Shown here one piece after another: positions 13,465 through 23,445 of a DNA stretch of 25,889 nucleotides (positions are counted from its first letter, which is position 1; the number at the start of each line of letters is the position of its first letter). This stretch comes from Sulfurimonas sp. GTDB taxonomy: Bacteria > Campylobacterota > Campylobacteria > Campylobacterales > Sulfurimonadaceae. The position numbers and the translations under genes are program-made. The stretch covers positions 1 through 25,889 of the forward strand of contig JAQIBW010000304.1 of assembly GCA_027858865.1 (NCBI GenBank). The letters are read 5' to 3'. Under the pieces are notes generated by a model that did no database searches, was not told the DNA's origin, and worked only from the letters and a program-made list of their open reading frames with translations.

Positions 13465-16400
13465 ATGTTAAACACTTTATACTCCGGAAACCGTCTTCGT
13501 GTAGACTTCTCTAAAACTCCTCAACAGATTGAAGTACCAAACTTATTACAACTTCAACAAAGTTCATATGATAACTTTTTGATGCTAAATGCTAAAGATA
13601 GAGCGGCTAGTGGTATAGAACAAGTATTTCAATCAGTTTTTCCTATTCATGATACTCAAAACAGACTTACTGTTGAATATATTGGTAGCGAAGTAGCGAA
13701 TCCAAAATATACTGTTCGAGAATGTATGGAACGTGGTCTTACTTATGCTGTTAGCTTAAGAATGAAAACTCGTTTAGTACTTTGGGATAGAGATGAAAAC
13801 ACTAAAGAAAAACTTGGTGTAAAAGATATTAAAGAGCAAAGTATATTTGTTCGTGATATTCCACTTATGACTGAAAGAACTTCATTTATTATCAATGGTG
13901 TTGAGCGTGTTGTTGTTAATCAGCTTCATAGATCACCTGGTGTTATTTTTAAAGAAGAAGAATCAACAACAGCTGGAAATAAACTAATCTATACTGGACA
14001 AATTATTCCAGACCGTGGATCATGGTTATACTTCGAGTATGATCCAAAAGATATTCTTTATATGAGAATAAATAAACGTCGTAAAGTTCCTGTAACAATA
14101 ATGTTCCGTGCTTTAGGTTACTCTAAGCAAGATATCTTAAAACTTTTCTACCCTATTCAAACTATTAGTATTGATGATAACAAATTTACGATGGATTTTA
14201 ATCCAAGTGACTTTGTATCAAGACTTGCTTATGATCTAATAGATACAGATGGTAAAGTACTTGTACAAGCAGGTAAAAGACTTTCAGCTAAAAAAGCACA
14301 AAAGTTTATTGAAGATGGACTTACAACAATAGAGTATCCACTTGAAATTCTTATTGATCGTTATTTAGCTGAGCCTATTATAGATCCAGAGACTGGTGAA
14401 ATTCTTTTTGATACTATGACTCATATTGATGAAACTAAACTTAAAAAGATGGCTGAGATTGGCGTTAGCGGATTTAAAATTGCGAATGATCTAGCTGAAG
14501 GTGTTGATGGATCTATTATTAATGCTTTTAATGCAGATGCAGATTCTCTTAAACTATTGAAACAAACTGAAGAAATCGAAGATGAAAATGATTTAGCTGC
14601 TATTCGTATCTATAAAGTTATGAGACCTGGTGAGCCAGTTACTAAAGAAGCTGCGAAGATTTTTGTTAAGCAACTTTTCTTTGATCCAGAAAGATATGAC
14701 CTAACTAAAGTTGGTCGTATGAAAATGAATCATAAACTAGGACTTAATATTCCAGAATATGTAACTGTTTTAACTCACGAAGATGTAATTAACTCTGTTA
14801 AGTATGTAATTAAAGTAAAAAATGGTCAAGGGCATATTGATGATAGAGATCACTTAGGTAACCGTCGTATTCGTTCAATTGGCGAGTTGCTTGGTAATGA
14901 GTTACATAATGGTCTTATCAAAATGCAAAAAGCTATTAGAGACAAATTATCTACTATGAGTGGACCAATGGCTGAGTTAATGCCTCATGATTTAATAAAC
15001 TCAAAAATGATTACTTCTACAATTATGGAATTTTTCTCTGGTGGACAACTTTCACAGTTTATGGATCAAACAAATCCTTTATCTGAAGTTACACACAAAC
15101 GTCGTCTTTCTGCACTTGGTGAAGGTGGTCTTGTTAAAGAACGTGCCGGTTTTGAAGTACGTGACGTACACCCGACTCACTATGGTAGAATCTGTCCTAT
15201 TGAGACTCCAGAGGGTCAAAATATTGGTCTTATCAATACTCTTGCAACTTACTCAAAAGTAAATGAGCATGGTTTTATTGAAGCTCCATATAAAGTTATG
15301 AAAGAAGGGAAAGTTACAAACGAAATTGTATACTTAACTGCGACTCAAGAAGAGGGTATTAAAATTGCAGCTGCATCAAATAAGCTTGATGATAATGGAC
15401 AATTTATTGATACTCTAATTACTACAAGAATAGATGGTGAAAATTTACTTCGTCCTCCTGTTGAATGTTTATACGCGGACCTTTCATCTCATATGGTTGT
15501 TGGTGTAGCTGCTTCACTTATTCCATTCTTAGAACACGATGATGCCAATCGTGCTCTAATGGGATCAAATATGCAACGTCAAGCGGTTCCTTTACTCCGT
15601 CCACTTGCTCCAATGGTAGGAACAGGTGTTGAAAAACTTGTTGCTCGTGATTCTTGGGAGTGTGTTAAGGCTAAGAGATCTGGTGTTGTTGAAAAAGTTG
15701 ATGGTAAGCACATTTATGTAATGGGTGATGATGATGGAGAAATCTATATAGATTACTATCCATTACAAAAAAATCTTCGTACGAATCAAAATACTTCTTT
15801 TGCTCAAAAGCCAATCGTAAATGTTGGACAAAAAGTAAGAAAAGACCAAGTTATTGCTGATGGTCCAAATATGGATCAAGGTGAGTGAGCACTTGGTGTT
15901 AATGCTATGGTTGCTTTCATGCCTTGGAATGGTTATAACTTTGAAGATGCCATCGTAATCTCAGAGAGATTATTTCGTAAAGATGCATTTACTTCAGTTC
16001 ATATCTATGAAAAAGAACTTGAAGCAAGAGAACTTAAGCATGGTGTTGAAGAGATTACTCGTGATATTCCAAATGTTAGAGATGATGAACTTGTTCACCT
16101 AGATGAGAGTGGTATTATTAAAATTGGTACTGCTGTAAGCGGTGGCATGATTCTAGTTGGTAAAGTTTCTCCAAAAGGTGAAGTTAAACCAACTCCAGAA
16201 GAGCGTTTACTTCGTGCAATCTTTGGTGAAAAAGCTGGTCACGTTATAAACAAATCACTTTACTGTCCTCCAAGTATGGAAGGTGTAATTGTTGATGTTA
16301 AAATCTTTACAAAAAAAGGTTATGACAAAGATCCACGTGCACTAGAACTTGAAAAAGAAGAGAGAGATTACTTAGAGCGTGAGCACTATGATCGTCTTCT

Positions 16401-17610
16401 AATGATAGATAAAGAAGAAATGTTAAGAATTACTAAACTTTTAACAAAAGAGGCTTTAGTTTCTGATATTAAAATTGCTGATACCCAGTACAAATCTGGA
16501 GATATCATAAATGGTGCAGATTTAGTAGAAGTAAACCGTTTTGCAATGAATGCTATTGTTAAATCATTTAGTGAAGAGATTCAAGATGAATACAATAAAA
16601 CTAAAAACTACTTTCAAAAAGAGAAAAGACTTTTCCGTGATGAACACGAAGAGAAACTAACTATTTTAGAAAAAGATGACATTTTAGCTAATGGTGTTGT
16701 TAAGTATGTAAAAATATATATTGCTACTAAACGTCAACTTAAAGTTGGTGATAAAATGGCTGGTCGTCACGGAAATAAAGGTATTGTTTCTATAATAGTT
16801 CCCGAAGTTGATATGCCATATATGGAAGATGGAAGAAGTGTTGATGTATGTCTTAATCCTCTAGGTGTTCCATCTCGTATGAATATTGGACAAATCTTAG
16901 AGATGCACTTAGGTATGGCAGGTCGTGAACTTGGTAACCAGATCTTAGAGCAATTTGAGACTAAACAAAAAGATTTCATAGATAACCTTCGTGCTAAAAT
17001 GATTGCTATTTCTGATGTTGCAGGATTGATGAACGCTGCTAAAGTTATTGGCGAGATGAGTGATGAAAAATTCTTACACTATGCTCGTGACTGGTCAAAA
17101 GGTGTTAGATTTGCTACACCAATTTTCGAAGGTGTAAATGCTGTTGAATTTGCTAAACTATTTGAATTAGCAAAAATGGATACAGATGGAAAAGTTGTAC
17201 TTTATAACGGTATGACAGGTGAGAAGATTAAAGAGCGTGTAAACGTTGGTTATATGTATATTCTTAAACTACATCACTTGGTTGATGAAAAAATCCATGC
17301 TCGTTCAACTGGACCATATTCGCTTGTTACTCAACAACCGGTTGGTGGTAAAGCACTATTTGGTGGACAAAGATTTGGAGAGATGGAAGTTTGGGCTCTA
17401 GAAGCTTATGGAGCTTCTGCAGTTCTTAAAGAGATGCTGACTATTAAATCAGATGATGTTGATGGTCGTGTTCGCGCTTATAAAGCAATTACAAAAGGTG
17501 AGTTGATACCAGCTTCTGGTATCCCTGAAACGTTATTTGTATTAACAAAAGAGCTTCAAGCATTGGCTCTTGATGTAGAGATTTTTGACGAGGTTGAAGA
17601 CGATGAGTAA
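13465..17610 (+). CDS. rpoB: RNA polymerase subunit beta, interrupted by one in-frame TGA
   Basis: The full frame is 1382 codons including the stop, the normal length for a separate epsilonproteobacterial beta subunit. The N-terminus (MLNTLYSGNRLRVDF), the rifampicin region at about residues 525–555 (GGQLSQFMDQTNPLSEVTHKRR, wild-type-like), 'RDVHPTHYGRICPIETPEGQN', 'AFMPWNGYNFEDAI', 'GDKMAGRHGNKGI' and 'GGKALFGGQRFGEMEVWALE' are all present. Codon 808 (15886–15888) is TGA, between MDQGE and ALGVN. The family has Leu here (GELALG), so TTA to TGA is the single change needed. The frame stays open for 574 more codons to the TAA at 17610. As written, the product would be an 807-residue fragment lacking the active-site half, which would not be viable if this is the only copy. 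Possibly a sequence error; see findings. The gene overlaps rpoC by 8 bases. Confidence 0.93.
15886..15888 (+). other. rpoB: In-frame TGA in rpoB codon 808
   Basis: GAG-TGA-GCA in the segment that should encode G-E-L-A-L-G. The reading frame is unchanged on both sides, so it is a point substitution and not a frameshift. The next ATG in frame is at 15907. Confidence 0.95.
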
Positions 17611-20600
17611 ATTAGTACCTATTGAAGTAACAGAAGAGAAAAGACCAAAAGATATTAAACAGTTGCAGTTTCGTTTAGCTTCTCCTGAGAAAGTAATGTC
17701 TTGGAGTCATGGTGAAGTTAAAAAACCTGAGACTATTAATTATCGTACTCTTAAGCCAGAGCGTGATGGACTTTTCTGTGCGAAAATTTTTGGACCTGTA
17801 AGAGACTATGAGTGTCTTTGTGGTAAATACAAGAAGATGCGTTATAAAGGTGTGGTATGTGAGAAGTGTGGTGTTGAAGTAACAAGCACTAAAGTTCGTC
17901 GTAACCGTATGGGTCACATCGAACTTGTAACTCCTGTTGCACATATTTGGTATGTTAGTTCATTACCTTCAAGAATTGGTACACTGCTTGGTATCAAAAT
18001 GAAAGATTTAGAACGTGTACTTTACTATGAAGCATATATAGTTGAGTCTGGTGGCGAAGCATATTATGATGCAGAAGCAAAAACACCAGTACTTAAGTAT
18101 GATGTTTTAAATGAAGAGCAATACAGAACTTTAGTTCAAAGATTTGATGCACTTGGCTTTAAAGCTCGTATGGGTGGTGAAGTGGTTCGTGATTTATTAG
18201 ATTCTATTGATTTAGTTGATTTAATTACTCAACTAAAAGAAGATATTGAACTTACAAAATCTGAAGCAAAAAGAAAAACTATTGCAAAAAGACTTAAAGT
18301 TATTGAGTCATTTTTAAATTCTGGAAATAATCCTGCATGGATGATGTTAACAGTACTTCCTGTTCTTCCTCCAGATTTAAGACCTCTAGTATCACTAGAT
18401 GATGGTAAATTTGCTGTTTCAGATGTAAATGACCTTTACCGTCGTGTTATTAACCGTAATCAACGCCTTAAGCGTCTAGTTGAGCTTGAGGCTCCTGAGA
18501 TTATTGTTCGTAATGAGAAACGTATGCTTCAAGAATCTGTTGATGCGCTATTTGACAATGGTCGTCGTGCTAATGCTGTAAAAGGTGCTAACAAACGTCC
18601 ACTTAAGTCTTTAAGTGAGATTATTAAAGGTAAGCAGGGACGTTTCCGTCAAAACTTACTTGGTAAACGTGTTGACTTTTCTGGTCGTTCTGTAATCGTT
18701 GTTGGACCATCTTTAAGAATGGATCAGTGTGGATTACCTAAGAAAATGGCTCTTGAGCTGTTCAAGCCACACTTGATTGCAAAACTTGAAGATAAAGGTT
18801 ATGCTACTACAGTTAAAGCTGCTAAGAAGATGATCGAAGACAAAACAAACGAAGTTTGGGAATGTCTAGCTGAGATAGTTGATGGTTACCCGGTTATGCT
18901 TAATCGTGCGCCTACGCTTCACAAGCTTTCAATTCAAGCGTTTCACCCTAAACTTATTGATGGTAAAGCTATTCAGCTTCATCCACTAGTTTGTGCTGCC
19001 TTCAATGCCGACTTTGATGGTGACCAGATGGCTGTGCACGTACCTTTATCTTCTGCTGCTATTGCTGAATGTAAAGTACTTATGCTTGCATCTATGAATA
19101 TTATGCTTCCTGCATCTGGTAAAGCGATTGCTACACCATCTCAGGATATGGTTCTTGGTATCTACTACATTACTTTAGAAAAAAATGGTGTAAAGGGAAG
19201 TAATAAACTTTTTGCAAATGTTGATGAAGTAAGAATTGCTATTGAGCATGATGCTCTTGATCTTCATGCAAAAGTAAGAACTAGAATTGATGGTAGAATA
19301 ATTCATACAACAGCTGGACGTATGCTTCTTAAAGCAATTCTTCCAGATTTTGTTCCTTCTGAGCTATGGAACAGAGTTATGAAGAAAAAATACATCAATG
19401 AAATTGTTGATTATGTTCAAAAGCACGGTGGTATCGGTATAACTGCTTCATTCCTTGATCGTTTAAAAGATTTAGGTTTCAAGCATGCAACGGAATCTGG
19501 TGTATCTATTTCTATTGATGATATTATCATCCCAGAGACAAAACCGGCTAAAATAATTGACTCTAAAAATAGAGTTATAGAGATTCAAAAGCAGTTTGAA
19601 GCAGGTCTTTTAACTGAACAAGAAAGATATAATAAAATTATTGATGTTTGGACTGATACTAATAATACTCTAGCTTCTCAGATGATGGATTTAGTTCAGA
19701 CAGATAAGGATGGATTTAACTCTATTCATATGATGGCTGATTCTGGTGCCCGTGGTTCTGCAGCCCAGATTCGTCAGTTAGCTGGTATGCGTGGTCTTAT
19801 GGCTAAACCAAGTGGTGATATTATTTAAACTCCGATTATTTCAAACTTTAAAGAGGGACTTAACGTAATTGAGTACTTCATTTCAACTCACGGTGCTAGA
19901 AAAGGTCTTGCCGATACAGCACTTAAAACAGCGAATGCAGGTTATCTAACTCGTAAGCTTGTTGATGTTGCACAAAATGTTAAGATTATTGAACACGATT
20001 GTCATACTCATGAAGGTATTGAGATTTCAGATATAAGTGATCAAAATACTCTAATTGAATCTTTAGAAGACAGACTTAACGGTAGAGTCTTAGCTGATGA
20101 TGTTATTGACCCAATATCAAATGAGATTTTATTTGCTGAGGGAACTCTTCTTGATGAAGTAAGTGCTAAAGTTGTTTCAGAAGCTGGAATCAAAACAGCA
20201 CATATTAGAACTCCTACAACTTGTAAAAGTGAAAAAGGAATTTGTGCTCTATGTTATGGTGTTAATCTTGCGACAGGTTTCATTGTTCGTACTGGTGAAG
20301 CAGTTGGTATTATTGCCGCACAGTCTATTGGTGAGCCGGGTACTCAGCTTACGCTACGTACGTTCCACGTTGGTGGAACTGCTAGTTCAACTGCACAAGA
20401 ACGTCAAGTTGTAGCTGAAAAAGAAGGTTTTATACGTTACTACAACCTTAAAAGTTACGTTTCAAAAGAGGGTAAAAACATAGTTGCAAACAGAAGAAAT
20501 GCTGCTGTACTTTTAGTTGAACCTAAAATTAAAGCTCCATTTTCTGGTAAAATTGATATTCAAACTATTCATAATGAAGTTATTATTAGCATAACTTCGG

Positions 20601-22117
20601 CAAGTGAGACAGTTCGTTATGCTCTTCGTAAAAATGAAATTGCTAAGCCAAATGAACTGGCTGGTATTGCCGGACAGATTGAAGGTAAATACTACTTCCC
20701 ATATGAAATTGGATCTGAAGTAACTGAATCTGAGTCTATTGTTGAGACTATTAAAGATGGTTGGAATGTACCTAGTAGAATTCCATACGCATCAGAAATT
20801 CTAGTTAAAAATGGAGCACCTGTTACTCAAAAAATATTAGCTAAAGAAGAGGGTACTGTTAAGTACTTCCTACTTAAGGGTGATTATTTAGAGAGATTTG
20901 AAGGTCTTAAAGCTGGATATGAAGTTGTTGAAAAAGGTCTATTTGCTACTGTCGTTGATTCAAATCACCGTGAAGCAATCAGACACTACATTGCTCGTGG
21001 TTCTGTTATAGTTACAGAAGATGATGCAATTGTTGATTCTACAACACTTATTGCTAAACCTACAAGTGATGAGTCAACTGTTATTGCTGAATGGGATCCA
21101 TATTCTAACCCTGTAATTACAGAGGCTAATGGTGTAGTTCAATATGAAGATATCATTGTTGGTACTACAGCAACAGAACAACTTGATGAGTTAACTGGTA
21201 AAACACGTCTTATGATCAATGACCATATTTCAGCTGAATACAAACCTACAATTGTACTTGCTACTGAAGATGGTGAGTTATTAAGATATGCTATTAGTCC
21301 TAAGTCGTCTCTGTTTGTTGATGATGGTGCAACTGTGAAAGTAGCAGATATTATTGCCAAAACACCAAAAGCACTTCAAAAATCAAGTGATATTACTGGT
21401 GGTCTTCCTCGTGTATCTGAACTATTTGAAGGTCGTCGTCCAAAAGCAACTGCGTTAATCTCTGAGATTGACGGTATAGTAAGCTTCGGTAAACCACTAC
21501 GTGGTAAAGTACGTATCGTTATAGCATCTGAAAATGGAATAGTTAAAGAGTACTTCGTAGATAAATCACATGTTGCAGTTGTTGCAGTAAATGACTTTGT
21601 TCACGCTGGTGAGAGACTTACTACTGGTATTATCTCTTCTCATGAACTACTTCGAATTATGGGTGTTAAGGCACTTTATAACTACCTAGTAAGTGAAGTT
21701 CAGCAAGTTTACCGTTCTCAAGGGGTAAACATCGCAGATAAACACATTGAAGTTATCTTCACTCAGATGCTTAGACAAATCAGAATTGTAAAATCTGGTG
21801 ATACTAAGTTTATCCAAGGTGATTTAATATCTAAGGCTAAGTTCAAAGCTGAGAATAATAAGATTATTCGTCTTGGTGGTCGTCCATCAATTGCTGAGCC
21901 GTTCTTAGTTGGTATTACAAGAGCTGCTGTTGCTGCAGATAGTATTATCTCAGCTGCATCTTTCCAAGATACAACTAAAGTTCTTACCGAGGCAGCTGTT
22001 TCAGCTAAGATTGATGATCTTAACGACCTTAAAGAGAATGTTATTATCGGTCGTACTATTCCTGTTGGAACTGGTATATATAAAGATCAAGAAGTTGTTT
22101 TTCAAGACGAAGATTAG
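17603..22117 (+). CDS. rpoC: RNA polymerase subunit beta', interrupted by one in-frame TAA
   Basis: The full frame is 1505 codons with its TAG stop. The start is the ATG at 17603 (MSKLVPIEVTEEKRP), overlapping the rpoB end as ATGAGTAA. The first zinc site is 'YECLCGKYKK...VCEKCG'. The catalytic loop NADFDGDQ is at residues 468–475 with Asp470, 472 and 474. The second zinc site has the Cys of 'HDCHTHEG' and then 'CKSEKGICALC', and the trigger loop region is 'GEPGTQLTLRTFHVGG'. Codon 742 (19826–19828) is TAA where the family has Glu (IIETPI), so GAA to TAA is one change. The following frame is open for 762 residues but has no ATG, GTG or TTG for 461 codons (first at 21212), so the distal part cannot be a separately started gene. 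Separate rpoB and rpoC differ from the fused genes of Helicobacter and Wolinella. Confidence 0.93.
19826..19828 (+). other. rpoC: In-frame TAA in rpoC codon 742
   Basis: ATT-TAA-ACT between MAKPSGDII and TPIISNFKEGLNV. Both flanks align to a continuous beta' segment, so this is a substitution at the position of a conserved Glu. Confidence 0.95.
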
Positions 22118-22138
22118 TAGAAAAAAACTTTATTTATT

Positions 22139-22164
22139 CGCTACTACGCTTTTGCGTAGTAGCG
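22139..22164 (+). terminator. Strong intrinsic terminator after rpoC
   Basis: CGCTACTACGC (22139–22149) pairs with GCGTAGTAGCG (22154–22164): 11 bp around TTTT, followed by TTTAATTCT. It starts 22 bases after the rpoC stop and closes the long operon that begins at the tRNA genes. Confidence 0.8.
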
Positions 22165-22230
22165 TTTAATTCTCATTCTGAACCACAAATATTAATCCTC
22201 ACTTAAAATAAGCTAACTTTAATCACCTTT

Positions 22231-22240
22231 TGTATATTAT
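22231..22240 (+). promoter_or_regulatory. Possible promoter of the rpsL–rpsG–fusA unit
   Basis: CCTTTTGTATATTAT has a T-rich run, TG, and overlapping TATATT/TATTAT -10 candidates, about 66 bases before rpsL and after the rpoC terminator. No -35 box. Placement supports it more than sequence does. Confidence 0.45.
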
Positions 22241-22306
22241 TACGCGTCTATAACTCTCTAAAAATAGTGAGTTAAATTCTACTGGAAAATTAAGTAAAGG
22301 AATTGT

Positions 22307-22681
22307 ATGCCTACAATCAATCAATTGATTCGTAAAGAGCGTAAAAAAGTGATTAAAAAATCAAAATCACCAGCTCTTGTATCGTGTCCACAGCGTCGTG
22401 GTGTTTGTACTCGTGTTTACACAACTACACCAAAAAAACCTAACTCGGCTTTAAGAAAAGTTGCGAAAGTTAGATTAAATTCAGGTTTTGAAGTTATTTC
22501 TTATATCGGTGGTGAAGGTCATAACCTTCAAGAGCACTCAATAGTTCTTGTTCGTGGTGGTCGTATTAAAGATTTACCTGGTGTTAAGTATCATATTGTT
22601 CGTGGTGCTTTAGATACTGCTGGTGTTGCTAATCGTATGGTTGCTCGTTCTAAATACGGAACAAAGAGACCTAAAAAATAG
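22307..22681 (+). CDS. rpsL: 30S ribosomal protein S12
   Basis: The 124-residue decoding-centre protein has 'MPTINQLIRKERK' at the start, 'CPQRRGVCTRVYTTTPKKPNSALRKVAKVRL' and 'EHSIVLVRGGRIKDLPGVKYHIVRGALD', and ends 'RSKYGTKRPKK'. Lys43, the residue most often changed in streptomycin resistance, is wild type, as is the GRIKDLPG loop. ATG 22307 follows AAGGA. First gene of the str unit. Confidence 0.98.
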   Translation: MPTINQLIRKERKKVIKKSKSPALVSCPQRRGVCTRVYTTTPKKPNSALRKVAKVRLNSGFEVISYIGGEGHNLQEHSIVLVRGGRIKDLPGVKYHIVRGALDTAGVANRMVARSKYGTKRPKK

Positions 22682-22776
22682 TCATATGACTAGAATATTC
22701 AAGCTAGCTACAGGATAAACTTTAAGTAGTTTATTTTGAGTAAATTTGAGAAAATTGAAGAAAAAGGAAATTCTAA

Positions 22777-23244
22777 ATGAGAAGAAGAAAAGCTCCCGTT
22801 CGTGAAATTATGCCTGACCCAGTTTATGGAAGCAAAGTTTTAACGAAATTTATAAATAAAATTATGTTAGATGGTAAAAAATCTACAGCAGAAAAAATCA
22901 TTTATAGTGCTATGGATATCATTAGCTCACGTGGTGAAAAAACTGGTATAGATACATTTAATGAAGCTATTGATAATATTAAACCAATTATTGAAGTAAA
23001 AAGTCGCCGTGTTGGTGGTGCTACTTATCAAGTTCCAGTAGAAGTACGCCCGGTACGTCAACTATCATTATCTATCAGATGGTTAATTGATTCTGCTCGT
23101 AAGAGAAATGAAAGAACTATGGCTGAGAGATTAGCAAACGAATTAATGGACGCATCATCTGATAAAGGTAACGCATTCAAGAAAAAAGAAGATACTTATA
23201 GAATGGCAGAAGCTAATAAAGCATTTGCTCATTACCGTTGGTAA
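22777..23244 (+). CDS. rpsG: 30S ribosomal protein S7
   Basis: The 155-residue protein nucleates assembly of the small-subunit head. Signatures are 'MRRRKAPVREIMPDPVYGSKVLTKFIN', 'KSRRVGGATYQVPVEVRPVRQ' and the C-terminal 'YRMAEANKAFAHYRW'. AAAAGGA ribosome binding site. The 95-base leader after rpsL starts with a 14-base palindrome, TAGTCATATGACTA (22679–22692), over the rpsL stop codon; S7 regulates its own message in E. coli from a site in this spacer. Confidence 0.98.
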   Translation: MRRRKAPVREIMPDPVYGSKVLTKFINKIMLDGKKSTAEKIIYSAMDIISSRGEKTGIDTFNEAIDNIKPIIEVKSRRVGGATYQVPVEVRPVRQLSLSIRWLIDSARKRNERTMAERLANELMDASSDKGNAFKKKEDTYRMAEANKAFAHYRW

Positions 23245-23445
23245 TCACTCTTTTCTAACGCTAAGGGAAGTAATTCCCTTAACTACGTTAACACTGGGTT
23301 TTACTCGTGCTGTAAGGCTTAAGTTTGTTAACAAACTTTTAACAGAGATGGAAACATCTTTATCGAAATCACCTCTTTTGTAAGTAAATAGACTTTATTT
23401 ATAAAAGAGGTTATCTCTCAACTAATTTATACAAGGTACAAAACA
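23245..23445 (+). promoter_or_regulatory. Highly structured rpsG–fusA spacer
   Basis: 201 bases with four hairpins by eye: TAAGGGAA/TTCCCTTA (23262–23281), AAGTTTG/CAAACTT (23321–23338), AGATG-GAAA-CATCT (23346–23359, a GNRA-type loop) and ACCTCTTTT/AAAAGAGGT (23371–23411). No coding frame and no clear promoter. It may hold an attenuator and processing sites that set fusA output. Confidence 0.4.

Noticed and set aside
15886..15930. Selenocysteine insertion at the rpoB TGA
   Set aside because: The family residue is Leu, not Cys, and the only downstream stem I find is a weak AGCA/TGCT, not a SECIS-like hairpin.
17603..22117. Natural split of beta' as in cyanobacteria (rpoC1/rpoC2)
   Set aside because: The break is at a different place, no spacer or ribosome binding site follows the stop, and no ATG, GTG or TTG occurs for 461 codons.
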